Part shown: one piece after another, positions 1 to 9,758 of the stretch
Numbering within the stretch: position 1 is the first letter of the stretch
Layout of the letters: each line of letters opens with the position of its first letter
DNA from: Candidatus Heimdallarchaeota archaeon
Lineage (GTDB): Archaea > Asgardarchaeota > Heimdallarchaeia > Heimdallarchaeales > Kariarchaeaceae
Reading direction: 5' to 3'
DNA length: 47,146 nt
Assembly (NCBI GenBank): GCA_015523565.1
Contig: WAKA01000009.1
Coordinates: 1 to 47,146, forward strand
Notes under the pieces: generated by a model
The model's input: only the letters and a program-made list of their open reading frames with translations
Databases searched by the model: none
Told to the model about the DNA's origin: nothing
Position numbers and translations under genes: made by a program

Positions 1-55
1 CCTTGTAGTTTTATTCTGTTGAATTTGTCTCTTATTCATTGAAAAAATAATTGCC

Positions 56-66
56 CTTATATAGTA
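56..66 (+). promoter_or_regulatory. Putative archaeal TATA box for ABC permease gene
   Basis: cttatatagta about 20-30 nt upstream of the ATG at 86. Confidence 0.4.
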
Positions 67-85
67 GTACAAATTAATAGAACAC

Positions 86-3061
86 ATGAGCTATGTGGGT
101 GAACGTAAAAGTTCAAAACGCACAAATAGATCTTGGACTTTGATTTCTTTCACTTTTTTCATCAATTTTTCAATGGGATACGCCTTTACTAGAGATATCT
201 TCTTTTTCAAATCTTTTTTCCTGTTTTTCACCATCTTTTCTGGAACTGTTTTTGTTTTGCTTTTCCTCAAAAATTTTATTTCACTCAGGAAAAATCCTAT
301 CGAACGAAAAATTGCTGAAATAGGGATTGTAAAGAAATATCTGAAAATCTCTCGAAAATATCTTATGGCTTCTGCTATTGGAATGGTTTTGGCTACATTG
401 TTGCTTTCACAAGGAATATTGACCCCGCAAATATATGAAAAACAAATTGCCGAGCAATATTTTAATGGAAATCAAGTCAATTCATTCTCTATTAACTATT
501 ATCATAATACAAACAATGTTACAAATGATATGCCCATTATTTTTGAAAATTTCAAAAAAATGAAAACAATAGCAGAACAGCAATTAAGTGGTTCAAATTT
601 CCCAATAGTTTCAGCTTTTGACTGGATTACTCTTGAAACTTCCTTAAACAGTTCTCGTTTAATTAAAAATAACTCTCGCAATGATTTTTATTATGGCCCC
701 TCATTTGTAACCGTTCTCCCCTTAACTGAAAATAATATTCAATTTTTATCAGATCGCCATCTTTTTCAAGGTTCTAGTACAAATGACACTGCAATGCTTC
801 TTACTTATCCTTCATTTAAGGAATTTTTCCAATCTGAAAACACTGTTCCTCTGCTTTTTGAAAAAGTCTACTCGTTTGAGCCAACCTATAATGCAACAAA
901 ACTTGAATACAGTGTAAATCTTACCAACAAGGTTTTCACTAGCTTATATGATTTATTTGACAACTATGTTGGTGAGATTCTACTCTTTGTTTCCATTCCT
1001 ATTTTCTCTGACTTAATGTCCATTTATCAAACCCAATATCCTGTATCTTATAACAAGGAGTTTTCAAGGTCTTCTTATACCCTATTTCTATATTCTCCTA
1101 TTCCTCCGTTAGATGACATTGATTCGCGTAAAAAAGAACTGGCCGCTTTAACAAACAAGCTTTATGGCTCTTTTTCAGAATATGATGTATACATCACCAC
1201 CCCATTCGAAAAAAAATTGGATGACTATCAAGACACATTATCTGGATTAATATTTACTATAATATTATTCTTGTCTCCTATAATTGGTTTGGGACTTTAT
1301 CTGGTCTATTACTCATCTACATTGGTTGAAAAACGCAGAAGAAAATTGGTCTCAATAATGAGAATGAGGGGAACCACTGAAAATGAACTGAAGACAATGT
1401 TCATATTCGAGATTGTTGCTGGTTCTCTAATTGCTGTTGGTGTTGGAATGGTCTTGTCAATACCATGGGTTCAACTCATCAATAGTTTCTCAGGGTTTTT
1501 CCAAATATCATTTAATCAGACTCCTTCAGTTTCCCCAATTTTCGAATGGTATTGGCAAGTTCCTTTGACAGGGATGATTCTGGCCTTTGATGTGAACATG
1601 TTTCCATTGTTCAAACTTGCGGATCCAAATTTGACAGAGGGAATGGGTCCTGAAGAAAAAAGACCTCCTTTTTGGCAACGTTATTATTTTGACGTAATCT
1701 TGTTTATCATTGGTTTCATTGACTATGCCCTCATAAGTTTCATACCTATCAATCCCCAAACGATTGGTGTTCTAATCATTATTTTCCTATTGAGTCCATT
1801 TGCAATCATTGGAATATTTATTGGATCATCACTGATTGTTGCAAGATTTTTTTCTCCTGTCATCGGCTTTTTCTCTGATTTTATTTGGATTAGAAGGGGT
1901 GACATGATTGCATTGGCTACAAGAAATATGAGACAAAACAGATATACCAGCTCAAAACTTGTTGCATTCATATTATTTGCCTTAATGGTCAGTTTTACTT
2001 TTATCATCCTCCCAAACAGCATAATACCCTATTCAGAGGAAACCACTATGTATTCCTCAGGTGCTGATGTAGTAATTTCTGGACCACAATTCCTCAATAC
2101 TAGCACTCTCACAAACATTACTGGAATAGAGGGTGTTGAGGGTTTCACCAATCTAGTACAGACTTACCTATCGTTTGAGCGAAGCATAAGCCTTCTTGCA
2201 GTCAATGCAAGCAGTTTCGCAGAATATTCTTTTTGGAAGGGGAAATATGCCGATAAACCAATTGAGAAACTGATGGATGCGCTTGGCAAAAAACAAGAAA
2301 ACATACTGATGCAGAAATTGAGTGCCAAAAGTTTGGATATTGAAGTTGGTGATTCGTTTTTCCTTCAATCATCCGACAATACAATTGATTTGACTGTTGT
2401 TGGAATGTTCGATTATTTTCCACGACTGGTGCAATATCTTGATCCTACATATCCCCAAACCTATTTTGTGATGAACTTAGATTATTTCTTTTCTCTCAAT
2501 CTCACAGGTATTACTGCTTATTCTTATATTAAGGTGGACAAAAATGCTAACATTACTCGTATTCTCTCTGAAATTGACGACGTCCTTCCAGCATCATACT
2601 CTGTCTCAAGTCCACTGAAAGAGATTAGTGAAAATAATGTTTTCAAAAAACTAACTGTAACGATTTCTCAATCAAGTTTGATGACTGCATTGCTGGCCAT
2701 TTCCATTGCTACCTTCTACTATGCATTTACAACTCTTTCTGATAGGAAAAAGGAAATTGGAATATTTCGTGCATTGGGTATGAAGGAAAAACAAATATTC
2801 CAATTGCTGCTTGTTGAAACCCTCATAATCATATTAATTGGTGTTTTGCTTGGAATTGTGTTTGGGGTTATTTTAAGTGATTTCATCAGCAAACTGATTT
2901 TTGCAGGTTCTTTCGGCGTTCCGCCATTCTCTCTGGAATTTCCCATATCATATCTTTCTTCATATGGCTTGATTGTCCTGTTATTGGCAGTTGTTGGTGC
3001 GATAATCCCTGCAAAACGAATTGCATCCCTCCAAACAGGAAGTATTCTCAGGGCTGAGTGA
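86..3061 (+). CDS. ABC transporter permease, FtsX/MacB-like, 991 aa
   Basis: Long ORF; multiple TM segments; typical C-terminal FtsX block (TLSDRKKEIGIFRALGMKEKQIFQLLLVETLIIILIGVLLG); followed by two ABC ATPases. Confidence 0.85.
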   Translation: MSYVGERKSSKRTNRSWTLISFTFFINFSMGYAFTRDIFFFKSFFLFFTIFSGTVFVLLFLKNFISLRKNPIERKIAEIGIVKKYLKISRKYLMASAIGMVLATLLLSQGILTPQIYEKQIAEQYFNGNQVNSFSINYYHNTNNVTNDMPIIFENFKKMKTIAEQQLSGSNFPIVSAFDWITLETSLNSSRLIKNNSRNDFYYGPSFVTVLPLTENNIQFLSDRHLFQGSSTNDTAMLLTYPSFKEFFQSENTVPLLFEKVYSFEPTYNATKLEYSVNLTNKVFTSLYDLFDNYVGEILLFVSIPIFSDLMSIYQTQYPVSYNKEFSRSSYTLFLYSPIPPLDDIDSRKKELAALTNKLYGSFSEYDVYITTPFEKKLDDYQDTLSGLIFTIILFLSPIIGLGLYLVYYSSTLVEKRRRKLVSIMRMRGTTENELKTMFIFEIVAGSLIAVGVGMVLSIPWVQLINSFSGFFQISFNQTPSVSPIFEWYWQVPLTGMILAFDVNMFPLFKLADPNLTEGMGPEEKRPPFWQRYYFDVILFIIGFIDYALISFIPINPQTIGVLIIIFLLSPFAIIGIFIGSSLIVARFFSPVIGFFSDFIWIRRGDMIALATRNMRQNRYTSSKLVAFILFALMVSFTFIILPNSIIPYSEETTMYSSGADVVISGPQFLNTSTLTNITGIEGVEGFTNLVQTYLSFERSISLLAVNASSFAEYSFWKGKYADKPIEKLMDALGKKQENILMQKLSAKSLDIEVGDSFFLQSSDNTIDLTVVGMFDYFPRLVQYLDPTYPQTYFVMNLDYFFSLNLTGITAYSYIKVDKNANITRILSEIDDVLPASYSVSSPLKEISENNVFKKLTVTISQSSLMTALLAISIATFYYAFTTLSDRKKEIGIFRALGMKEKQIFQLLLVETLIIILIGVLLGIVFGVILSDFISKLIFAGSFGVPPFSLEFPISYLSSYGLIVLLLAVVGAIIPAKRIASLQTGSILRAE

Positions 3062-3067
3062 TTTACC

Positions 3068-3994
3068 ATGAATGCAAAAACCCAAAATAGCTTTAATCTA
3101 GAAATTTCCAAACCAGTAGGTATCGTCGCCCGCAACTTGATTAAGGTTTATGATGACCCTTCTTCAGACAGTGGCATTATTGCCTTGCGTGGTGTTGAAT
3201 TGAATGTGAAACCAGGTTCTTTGGTTTCAATAATAGGTCCGTCAGGTGCTGGAAAAAGCACATTGTTGAATGTATTGGGCGCAATGTATCCTCCTACTGC
3301 TGGAGAACTTTATGTTGGTTCTATTCCAGTCCATTCACTTCGCCACTGGCAAATTGACTATTACCATCAAAAAATAGTTGGATTTCTCTGGCAATTGCCT
3401 GAAAGGAATCTTTTGCCTGAACTTTCTGCCGAAGAAAATGTGGAATATGTGATGCAGATTGCAGGCTACCCCAAGGATAAACGTAAAGAACGCATCAAAT
3501 ACCTTCTGACTGCTGTTGGGGTATGGGAACGAAGAACACATAAACTCGGACAATTGTCTGGTGGCGAAGCTCAACGTGTTGGTTTGGCTGTGGCACTCGC
3601 AAATGAGCCTGCTATCCTCCTTGCAGATGAACCAACTGGTGAGCTCGATTCTGAAACAACTATGGAAGTTATTGGCTATCTTCAAGACTTGAACAAGGAT
3701 GAAGACCTAACAATGGTCATTGTTACACATGACGGTCGATTTGAACGGATGACGCATCAAAGCTTTCACATTCTTGACGGCATGATCAGTGGTGTGAGAA
3801 GATCTATAACTGGTGAAGCCGCAAAAGACTGGAGAAGTGCAGAAAGGGAAGAACTTGCATTTGTGGATCAGTTTGGCAATGTTCGAATTCCCTCAGAACT
3901 GAGAAAACGACATGCAATTGGTTCCTATGTTCGTTTTGTATCTGAGGACGGTCGGCTCTACATAGAACCCGCGGAGGTGTCAACAAATGAATGA
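3068..3994 (+). CDS. ABC transporter ATP-binding protein (LolD/MacB type) with C-terminal AbrB-like segment
   Basis: Walker A GPSGAGKST, signature LSGGEAQR, Walker B ILLADEP; C-terminal FVDQFGNVRIPSELRKRHAIGSYVRFVSEDGRLYIEP. Confidence 0.88.
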   Translation: MNAKTQNSFNLEISKPVGIVARNLIKVYDDPSSDSGIIALRGVELNVKPGSLVSIIGPSGAGKSTLLNVLGAMYPPTAGELYVGSIPVHSLRHWQIDYYHQKIVGFLWQLPERNLLPELSAEENVEYVMQIAGYPKDKRKERIKYLLTAVGVWERRTHKLGQLSGGEAQRVGLAVALANEPAILLADEPTGELDSETTMEVIGYLQDLNKDEDLTMVIVTHDGRFERMTHQSFHILDGMISGVRRSITGEAAKDWRSAEREELAFVDQFGNVRIPSELRKRHAIGSYVRFVSEDGRLYIEPAEVSTNE

Positions 3995-4760
3995 TGAAAT
4001 TCTCATTCATACTGAAAATCTGACCAAGGAATATGGTGCTGGTGAAACTTTGGTTCGTGCCATCAGAGGCATCGATATCGATATCAAAAGAGGGGAATTC
4101 ATTGCAATTCTTGGAAAATCTGGAAGTGGGAAATCCACATTTGTATCTATGCTGGGGGGCTTGGAAATTCCGACACGGGGTAAAGTCATTTTTGATGGCG
4201 TTGATTTGGCAAAACTTTCGCAAGACGAATTGGCGGAGATTCGGAGAGATAACATCGGAATTGTATTCCAGCACTTTTATTTGCTTGAAACACTAACTGC
4301 TGTAGAAAATGTTGAACTCCCTTTGCTGATCGCCAATCGTCCAAAGAAAGAACGTCGTCCGCTTGCCTTGCAAATTCTCCAACGTGTCGGACTTGCGGAT
4401 CGTGTATCAAATTATCCTGTCGAACTTTCAGGTGGTGAAAAACAAAGGGTTGGAATTGCAAGGGCACTTGTTGCCAAACCCAAGTTGATTTTGGCGGATG
4501 AACCTACAGGGGATCTTGACTCAAAAACAGGTGACCAAATTATTGACCTTCTCGTTGAAATCAATAATGATCCTGACTGGAGACCCACAATAATCATGGT
4601 TACTCACGACGTCAGCAAATTACGCAAAGGTATGCGTGTCTTGACCCTCTCAGACGGAAGGATTATTGATGACCGTTACTTCTTGAAAGACAGTGATTTG
4701 TTGATTTTTGATGAATTTGGGGCTCCAAGTGAAATCATTGGTGAGTTGCAGAAAAGTTAA
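3987..4760 (+). CDS. ABC transporter ATP-binding protein (LolD/MacB type)
   Basis: GKSGSGKST, LSGGEKQR, LILADEPTGDLDS; start overlaps previous stop. Confidence 0.92.
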   Translation: MNDEILIHTENLTKEYGAGETLVRAIRGIDIDIKRGEFIAILGKSGSGKSTFVSMLGGLEIPTRGKVIFDGVDLAKLSQDELAEIRRDNIGIVFQHFYLLETLTAVENVELPLLIANRPKKERRPLALQILQRVGLADRVSNYPVELSGGEKQRVGIARALVAKPKLILADEPTGDLDSKTGDQIIDLLVEINNDPDWRPTIIMVTHDVSKLRKGMRVLTLSDGRIIDDRYFLKDSDLLIFDEFGAPSEIIGELQKS

Positions 4761-5655
4761 GCATCTCCATCAACTTATCAATCTTGATATTCAGTTCTGC
4801 AACATTCACAGACATGTCTTTTTCTGTATGGTAATTTGGGTTTCTGTAATTGGCTGTATCTGTCACCATGACAGCAGGAACGTTTATGTCCCAAAACAAG
4901 GCATGATCTGATCTTCGTGCATCTTCATTGAATTCAAGCGGTTCAAGTCTGTGGACAATAAAATCTGGAAGTTTAAAAAGATTCAAGAGAAATTGACTGT
5001 TGTGGTTACCGACTACAACTAGATAATTTCCATCCTCAGGTAACATGATGTCCCCTACCGCCTTTTGTTTTCCAAAATACCCTACTGATTCAAAATTAAT
5101 CACTCCTTTCAACTTAGGTAAAAGTAAAACATCTCTTAAATGTTTAATCAACATTTTGGTTCCATGAAAAATAGAAATTCCCTTGTACTTTGATATGAAA
5201 TTCCTCTGAAATTCAAAATACTCTTGAGTTCCCAATTTTAGTTTGCCGTGTTCACTTTCCCATTTATATCTCTCCTCCCATAATCTTGGATGACCTTCTT
5301 CAAAATCCGTAAGGGCAAATGCATAATTCCCTTTTAGTTTCCCTTGTTTGTGTGCAAGTAACAACTGGTGAACTGTTGCCATTCCAGAAAGATTATCGTC
5401 AGCTCCTGGGCTATTTGGGACTGTGTCATGATGTGCCATAAATAAAATAAATTCTTCTTCAGGCTTCTTTGGAGGGACAAAGATATTGGTTCCCTGTATT
5501 CCCCCCAATTCAAATGACATTTCTATCGATGTGATTCCCTTTTCTTTCCACTCTTGCCTTATCTTTTTTGGAGTCTCAGAATGCCCTTCTGGATTTGTCC
5601 AAGGATTTCTGTCATACAGATATTGATCCACAAACCCTTTGATATCTTCCATCAT
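4735..5655 (-). CDS. M28-family-like metallopeptidase
   Basis: FMAHHDTVPNSPGADDNLSGMA and RRSDHALFWDINVPAVMVTDTANYRNPNYHTEKD motifs. Confidence 0.75.
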   Translation of the reverse strand: MMEDIKGFVDQYLYDRNPWTNPEGHSETPKKIRQEWKEKGITSIEMSFELGGIQGTNIFVPPKKPEEEFILFMAHHDTVPNSPGADDNLSGMATVHQLLLAHKQGKLKGNYAFALTDFEEGHPRLWEERYKWESEHGKLKLGTQEYFEFQRNFISKYKGISIFHGTKMLIKHLRDVLLLPKLKGVINFESVGYFGKQKAVGDIMLPEDGNYLVVVGNHNSQFLLNLFKLPDFIVHRLEPLEFNEDARRSDHALFWDINVPAVMVTDTANYRNPNYHTEKDMSVNVAELNIKIDKLMEMLNFSATHQ

Positions 5656-5784
5656 AAACTTTCCATGAATCTGTTTCTTTAATTATTTTCCAAGTTGACT
5701 TTGTCAATTTAGCTGTTTAAAGTGCCATTTTTCATTATAGCTAACTAAATGCTTTAATTATTTGAATCCATGTTTTTTATTTAG

Positions 5785-6474
5785 ATGGAAAAAATCAAGG
5801 AAGGCTCATTTGTCAAAGTTGATTTTATCGCTAAAAAATCCGAGGACGGCGAGATTTTTGATACAACAATAAAGGAAGTAGCTGAAAAACATGGTATATT
5901 TACACATGCTAAAATTTATGAACCAAAATTACTTGTAATCGGAAAGGAATGGCTCCCTGGTGCAGTGGAAAATGCCCTGTTGGGAAAAACTGTTGGTGAA
6001 ACCATCGAAATAGATGTTCCATTTGCAGAAGCATTTGGTCCTCATGATCCATCCAAAATAAAACTTGTTCCCCGCCGTGAATTTCAGAAACTTCAAATCA
6101 ATCCACAAAAAGGTGAATACGTTGAAATTTCTGGTCAGGAAGGATTAATCCTCTCAGTAACTCCTGGAAGAGTTCGAATTGACTTCAATCATAAACTTGC
6201 AGGAAAGGACTTGCATTATACTGTAACCATCCATTCAGTAATCAATGAGGAACTTGACAAAATTCAGGCATTGATCAATAGACGACTACCTGGCGCTGAT
6301 TTGTCTGATTCAATTATTCGTATTGACGGTGAAAAACTTGATGTAATCCTGCCTGACAGGGTTCGCTATTATGAGTATATCCAATTCGCAAAGAAAAACA
6401 TCGCAAAAGATATTGGTGATATTATTGGAAAATACACTGAAGTGGTTTTCCATGAAACCTTTCCGACATCATGA
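5785..6474 (+). CDS. FKBP-type peptidyl-prolyl isomerase (SlyD-like)
   Basis: KEGSFVKVDFIAKKSEDGEIFDTT ... LPGAVENALLGKTVGETIEIDVPFAEAFGPHDPSKIKLVPRREF. Confidence 0.9.
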   Translation: MEKIKEGSFVKVDFIAKKSEDGEIFDTTIKEVAEKHGIFTHAKIYEPKLLVIGKEWLPGAVENALLGKTVGETIEIDVPFAEAFGPHDPSKIKLVPRREFQKLQINPQKGEYVEISGQEGLILSVTPGRVRIDFNHKLAGKDLHYTVTIHSVINEELDKIQALINRRLPGADLSDSIIRIDGEKLDVILPDRVRYYEYIQFAKKNIAKDIGDIIGKYTEVVFHETFPTS

Positions 6475-6535
6475 CGCTAATCTTTCAAAGAAAATATCGA
6501 TATGATTTAATAAAATAAGTGACAAAATTTTAATT

Positions 6536-7195
6536 ATGGGTCATGGACTGGAAACTGCCCTTTCTGAACTTAAAAAGTACAGGGTTATTGATTCTAACGG
6601 AAATGAAGTTGGCAATCCAATTGATGTCGTCTTTGATATCAAAAAGGATCTGGCTACCAAATTGGTTTTAGGTGGCTCTTTTATCGAAGAACTCAAGGAA
6701 AAATTGGGTCTGAAACCTGATGATGATCCTGTTGTGTCTTTGACGCATATCGACAAAGTTCAGAATAAGATTATCAAGCTAAATGTAACAGCAGAAGATT
6801 TACCTAACAAGCTGGAAACAGATGCAATCTCCAAAAACGAACAAATGTTCTCTCAAATCAAGAATTTTGTCATTGTTGATACTGAGGGCAATGAAATTGG
6901 AAGACCCATTGATATAATCATACATTCCGATAATGGAATATCATTTATCATTGGAGATTCCATATTTCAAGAGTTCCTTGAAAAAATCGGTTTTACTCCT
7001 GATTTTGATTTGCTTCTTCCCTTCCATGATGTCCAGTTTATTGACACTCCCAGCAAGAAAATTAAGATAAAAAGCAAAAAGGAACATCTCCAAACAATTC
7101 TTGATGGACTTCCTCTCAAAGATGCAATTGATAGGCTAAATACTGCCACCATGGCAAGCAAAGAAGCAGAAATCATGAGGTTTAAAATCCAATAG
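6536..7195 (+). CDS. PRC-barrel-like protein, two internal repeats
   Basis: Repeated pattern VIDSNGNEVGNPIDVVFDI / IVDTEGNEIGRPIDIII. Confidence 0.55.
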   Translation: MGHGLETALSELKKYRVIDSNGNEVGNPIDVVFDIKKDLATKLVLGGSFIEELKEKLGLKPDDDPVVSLTHIDKVQNKIIKLNVTAEDLPNKLETDAISKNEQMFSQIKNFVIVDTEGNEIGRPIDIIIHSDNGISFIIGDSIFQEFLEKIGFTPDFDLLLPFHDVQFIDTPSKKIKIKSKKEHLQTILDGLPLKDAIDRLNTATMASKEAEIMRFKIQ

Positions 7196-7205
7196 AGGGT
7201 ACACC

Positions 7206-7805
7206 ATGAGTCTTCCACCTATCCAATTCTCAAAAATTAGACGGATGGTCATTATTGACTGTAATGATGTTGAGGTTGGAGAACCTGTTGACATTGGTTT
7301 TTCTCTTGATCTTACTCCAAAATTCTTGGTTATCGGTGGCGGGTTCATAGAAGAGTTGCTCGAAATAATGGAACGCCGCGAGGATATTGATCAGATAATT
7401 GACCTTGATATAATCCAAGAAATCTCTGATGCAATTTACCTGAAAGTTCCCGAAACCGATCTTCCTGAAGAAAGCAACATTGGAACCATGATGACTGATA
7501 TCATCCTTTTTTCCCAAATCTGCCAAACACCAATGTTTGACATAGATGGTTTACCATTAGGTAAAATTAAAGATGTCATCTTCTCATCCGAAAAGACTGA
7601 ATTCATCTTTGAAAATCCAGAATTCAATAAGGCAATGTCAATGCGAGGCTATGGACAAAAGCTTGAATTCAAGGTGCCCAAGGAAAAACTGAGTTATCAA
7701 AATGGACTTCTTATGCTTGCATTGCCTAAGGAAGAAATCGAAAGTAAAATTCAAGCCCAAATCATCGCCAAATCAAGGGGAAAACAGCTAATTGCATTAT
7801 CATGA
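7206..7805 (+). CDS. PRC-barrel-like protein, tandem paralogue
   Basis: MVIIDCNDVEVGEPVDIGFSLD and MFDIDGLPLGKIKDVIFS; 10 bp after its paralogue. Confidence 0.5.
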   Translation: MSLPPIQFSKIRRMVIIDCNDVEVGEPVDIGFSLDLTPKFLVIGGGFIEELLEIMERREDIDQIIDLDIIQEISDAIYLKVPETDLPEESNIGTMMTDIILFSQICQTPMFDIDGLPLGKIKDVIFSSEKTEFIFENPEFNKAMSMRGYGQKLEFKVPKEKLSYQNGLLMLALPKEEIESKIQAQIIAKSRGKQLIALS

Positions 7806-7830
7806 AAAATTGCATTGAACTAAAAAAGAA

Positions 7831-8604
7831 CTAAAGAAACATCCCTTTGTCAGCTCCCTGATTGTCACCATTGTCATTTCCCATGCTCTCTGTCGCATCC
7901 ATCATCGATTGTATTTCCCTTTCAATATTTTCTGCCTCTTTAATAAGTTCTTCCACGCCACAGTTGGTTCCCAATAGGTCATTGATTATTTCAACGGCAT
8001 GGCTTGCTCCAATTGGGTCTGGTCTTGACCTTTCTGCATATGGAAGTATTGCAATTCCTGGAAAATCATATAGTTCACAGTACATCAACAATAGTGCCAA
8101 CGGTCCTGTAACATAAAGTCCTTCATCAAGGCTGGGGACATTGGCCGCTGGAAACATCTCCCTATAAAGTGTTGTATAAACTGCTTTTGCAAGGACTTCC
8201 TCTTCAGTCCTCAATCTTGAATCCAACCCTCCAATCAATATCGCATTGTTCATGCGTTTGCTTTTTGCCCATTGGATAATGGCTTTTGCAAATGCCCTAT
8301 GCTCATATTTCTGAGGCTCAAAAAAAGCGGCCAAGAAAACTATGTTATCCGATTTGTAAAGTTCAAATGGAAGAATCAAATCCTGATTCCGTACTGAAAG
8401 AAATGGCGGCAAATATTCTGTTACCACAAACCCAATTCTTTTTGCATTTAATTTCTGTATCATGTGGTTTACCGCTATGAAGCCAATCTTCCCAATTCCA
8501 TAAAATCCTGTGACTAAAGTACATCCTGATAAGTCTTCCCCATTTGTCAAAAATTCAATTGGATTGCCGCCTGTTTCTATACGCTCTATTTTTTTATCGT
8601 CCAT
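7831..8604 (-). CDS. PAC2-family protein (proteasome assembly chaperone-like)
   Basis: LVTGFYGIGKIGFIAVNHMIQKL ... AILIGGLDS ... VTGPLALLLMYCELYDFPGIAILPYA. Confidence 0.82.
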   Translation of the reverse strand: MDDKKIERIETGGNPIEFLTNGEDLSGCTLVTGFYGIGKIGFIAVNHMIQKLNAKRIGFVVTEYLPPFLSVRNQDLILPFELYKSDNIVFLAAFFEPQKYEHRAFAKAIIQWAKSKRMNNAILIGGLDSRLRTEEEVLAKAVYTTLYREMFPAANVPSLDEGLYVTGPLALLLMYCELYDFPGIAILPYAERSRPDPIGASHAVEIINDLLGTNCGVEELIKEAENIEREIQSMMDATESMGNDNGDNQGADKGMFL

Positions 8605-8660
8605 TTGCCCATGATTGTTTTCTCATTATCCTTTTAAATGACTTCCATTGTTTGCAACAA

Positions 8661-9659
8661 TTAAAGTAACCCTTTTAGGTAGTTTCTATAATTGACACGA
8701 TACGAGGGATGATATTCTGGTTCATTATCCATGATCTGCTCTATTTCCTCAACAAGTTGTCTCGAAAGGTTGATCTCCCCTGCCGCTGCATTTTCTCTCA
8801 CTTGATCAGGTTTGCTGGCTCCCGTTATCAAAGAACTTATCTGTGGTTTACTGAGTGCCCAAGCCAAGGAAAGTTGGGTAAGGCTCATATCATTCTCCTT
8901 TGCCAATTCCCTCAACTTTCTCAACTTTTCAAAAACTTCCTCTGTCATCTCACGTTCTGTCAACTTGTTATATCTTGCATGTCTGGAATCTTCTGGAATT
9001 CCATCTAAATACTTCCCAGTCAATATTCCCTGTGCCAATGGAGACCATACCGTTATTCCAATACCATGACCATCAATTGTATACCAGAGTTCCTTTTCTA
9101 TGTATCGATCCAATAAATTATATCTTGGCTGTTCCACAGCAGGTGGTCTCAACCCAAGCTCTTTCGCCAAGCCTGTTGCCCTTTCAATTTCCGCAGCAAA
9201 CCATGTGGATGTTCCCCAATAATTGATCAATCCCTCTTCAATCAGGTCATTCATCACTTGTATCGTTTCTTCAAGTGGTGTTGAATAATCATAGCGATGG
9301 CAGAAATAGATGTCGAGATAATCCGTGTTCAATCTCGCAAGGCTTTTCTTGATTGATTCCCTGATATGCTTATGGGAAAGCCCTCTATTGTTTGGATTGT
9401 CTGACATCTTTCCATAGACTTTAGAGCTTATGACAAAGTCACTACGATCTCTTCCTTTCAAAAACTCCCCAACAACCCGTTCTGACTCACCTTTATTGTA
9501 TACATCTGCAACATCAATAAAATTAATGCCTTCATCCTCTGCAACCTGTAGGCATTTCAATGAAGTTGAATCATCCACATTCATGCCAAATGTCAGCCAA
9601 CCTCCAATGCTTATTGCTGAAACTTTTGTTCCATATTTTCCCAAATTTCTATAATGCAT
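8661..9659 (-). CDS. Aldo/keto reductase (Kv-beta-like)
   Basis: MHYRNLGKYGTKVSAISIGGWLTFG; DVADVYNKGESERVVGEFLKG; YLDIYFCHRYD; WSPLAQGILTGKY. Confidence 0.93.
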   Translation of the reverse strand: MHYRNLGKYGTKVSAISIGGWLTFGMNVDDSTSLKCLQVAEDEGINFIDVADVYNKGESERVVGEFLKGRDRSDFVISSKVYGKMSDNPNNRGLSHKHIRESIKKSLARLNTDYLDIYFCHRYDYSTPLEETIQVMNDLIEEGLINYWGTSTWFAAEIERATGLAKELGLRPPAVEQPRYNLLDRYIEKELWYTIDGHGIGITVWSPLAQGILTGKYLDGIPEDSRHARYNKLTEREMTEEVFEKLRKLRELAKENDMSLTQLSLAWALSKPQISSLITGASKPDQVRENAAAGEINLSRQLVEEIEQIMDNEPEYHPSYRVNYRNYLKGLL

Positions 9660-9758
9660 AGGTTACCTTGTCTAAACAAAATTTAAAGAATTGTAAACCA
9701 CTAAATTATCCAAGCCTCTTCCGATTGATTGATAACAAGCAAGTTTCCATTTTGAAAC

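Noticed and set aside
3804-4274. 156-aa minus-strand ORF over the ABC ATPase junction
   Set aside because: Antisense to two overlapping, well-supported ATPase genes.
9722-9735. Short ttgattgattgat repeat upstream of the hydroxyacyl-CoA dehydrogenase gene
   Set aside because: Too short and low in complexity to support a functional call.
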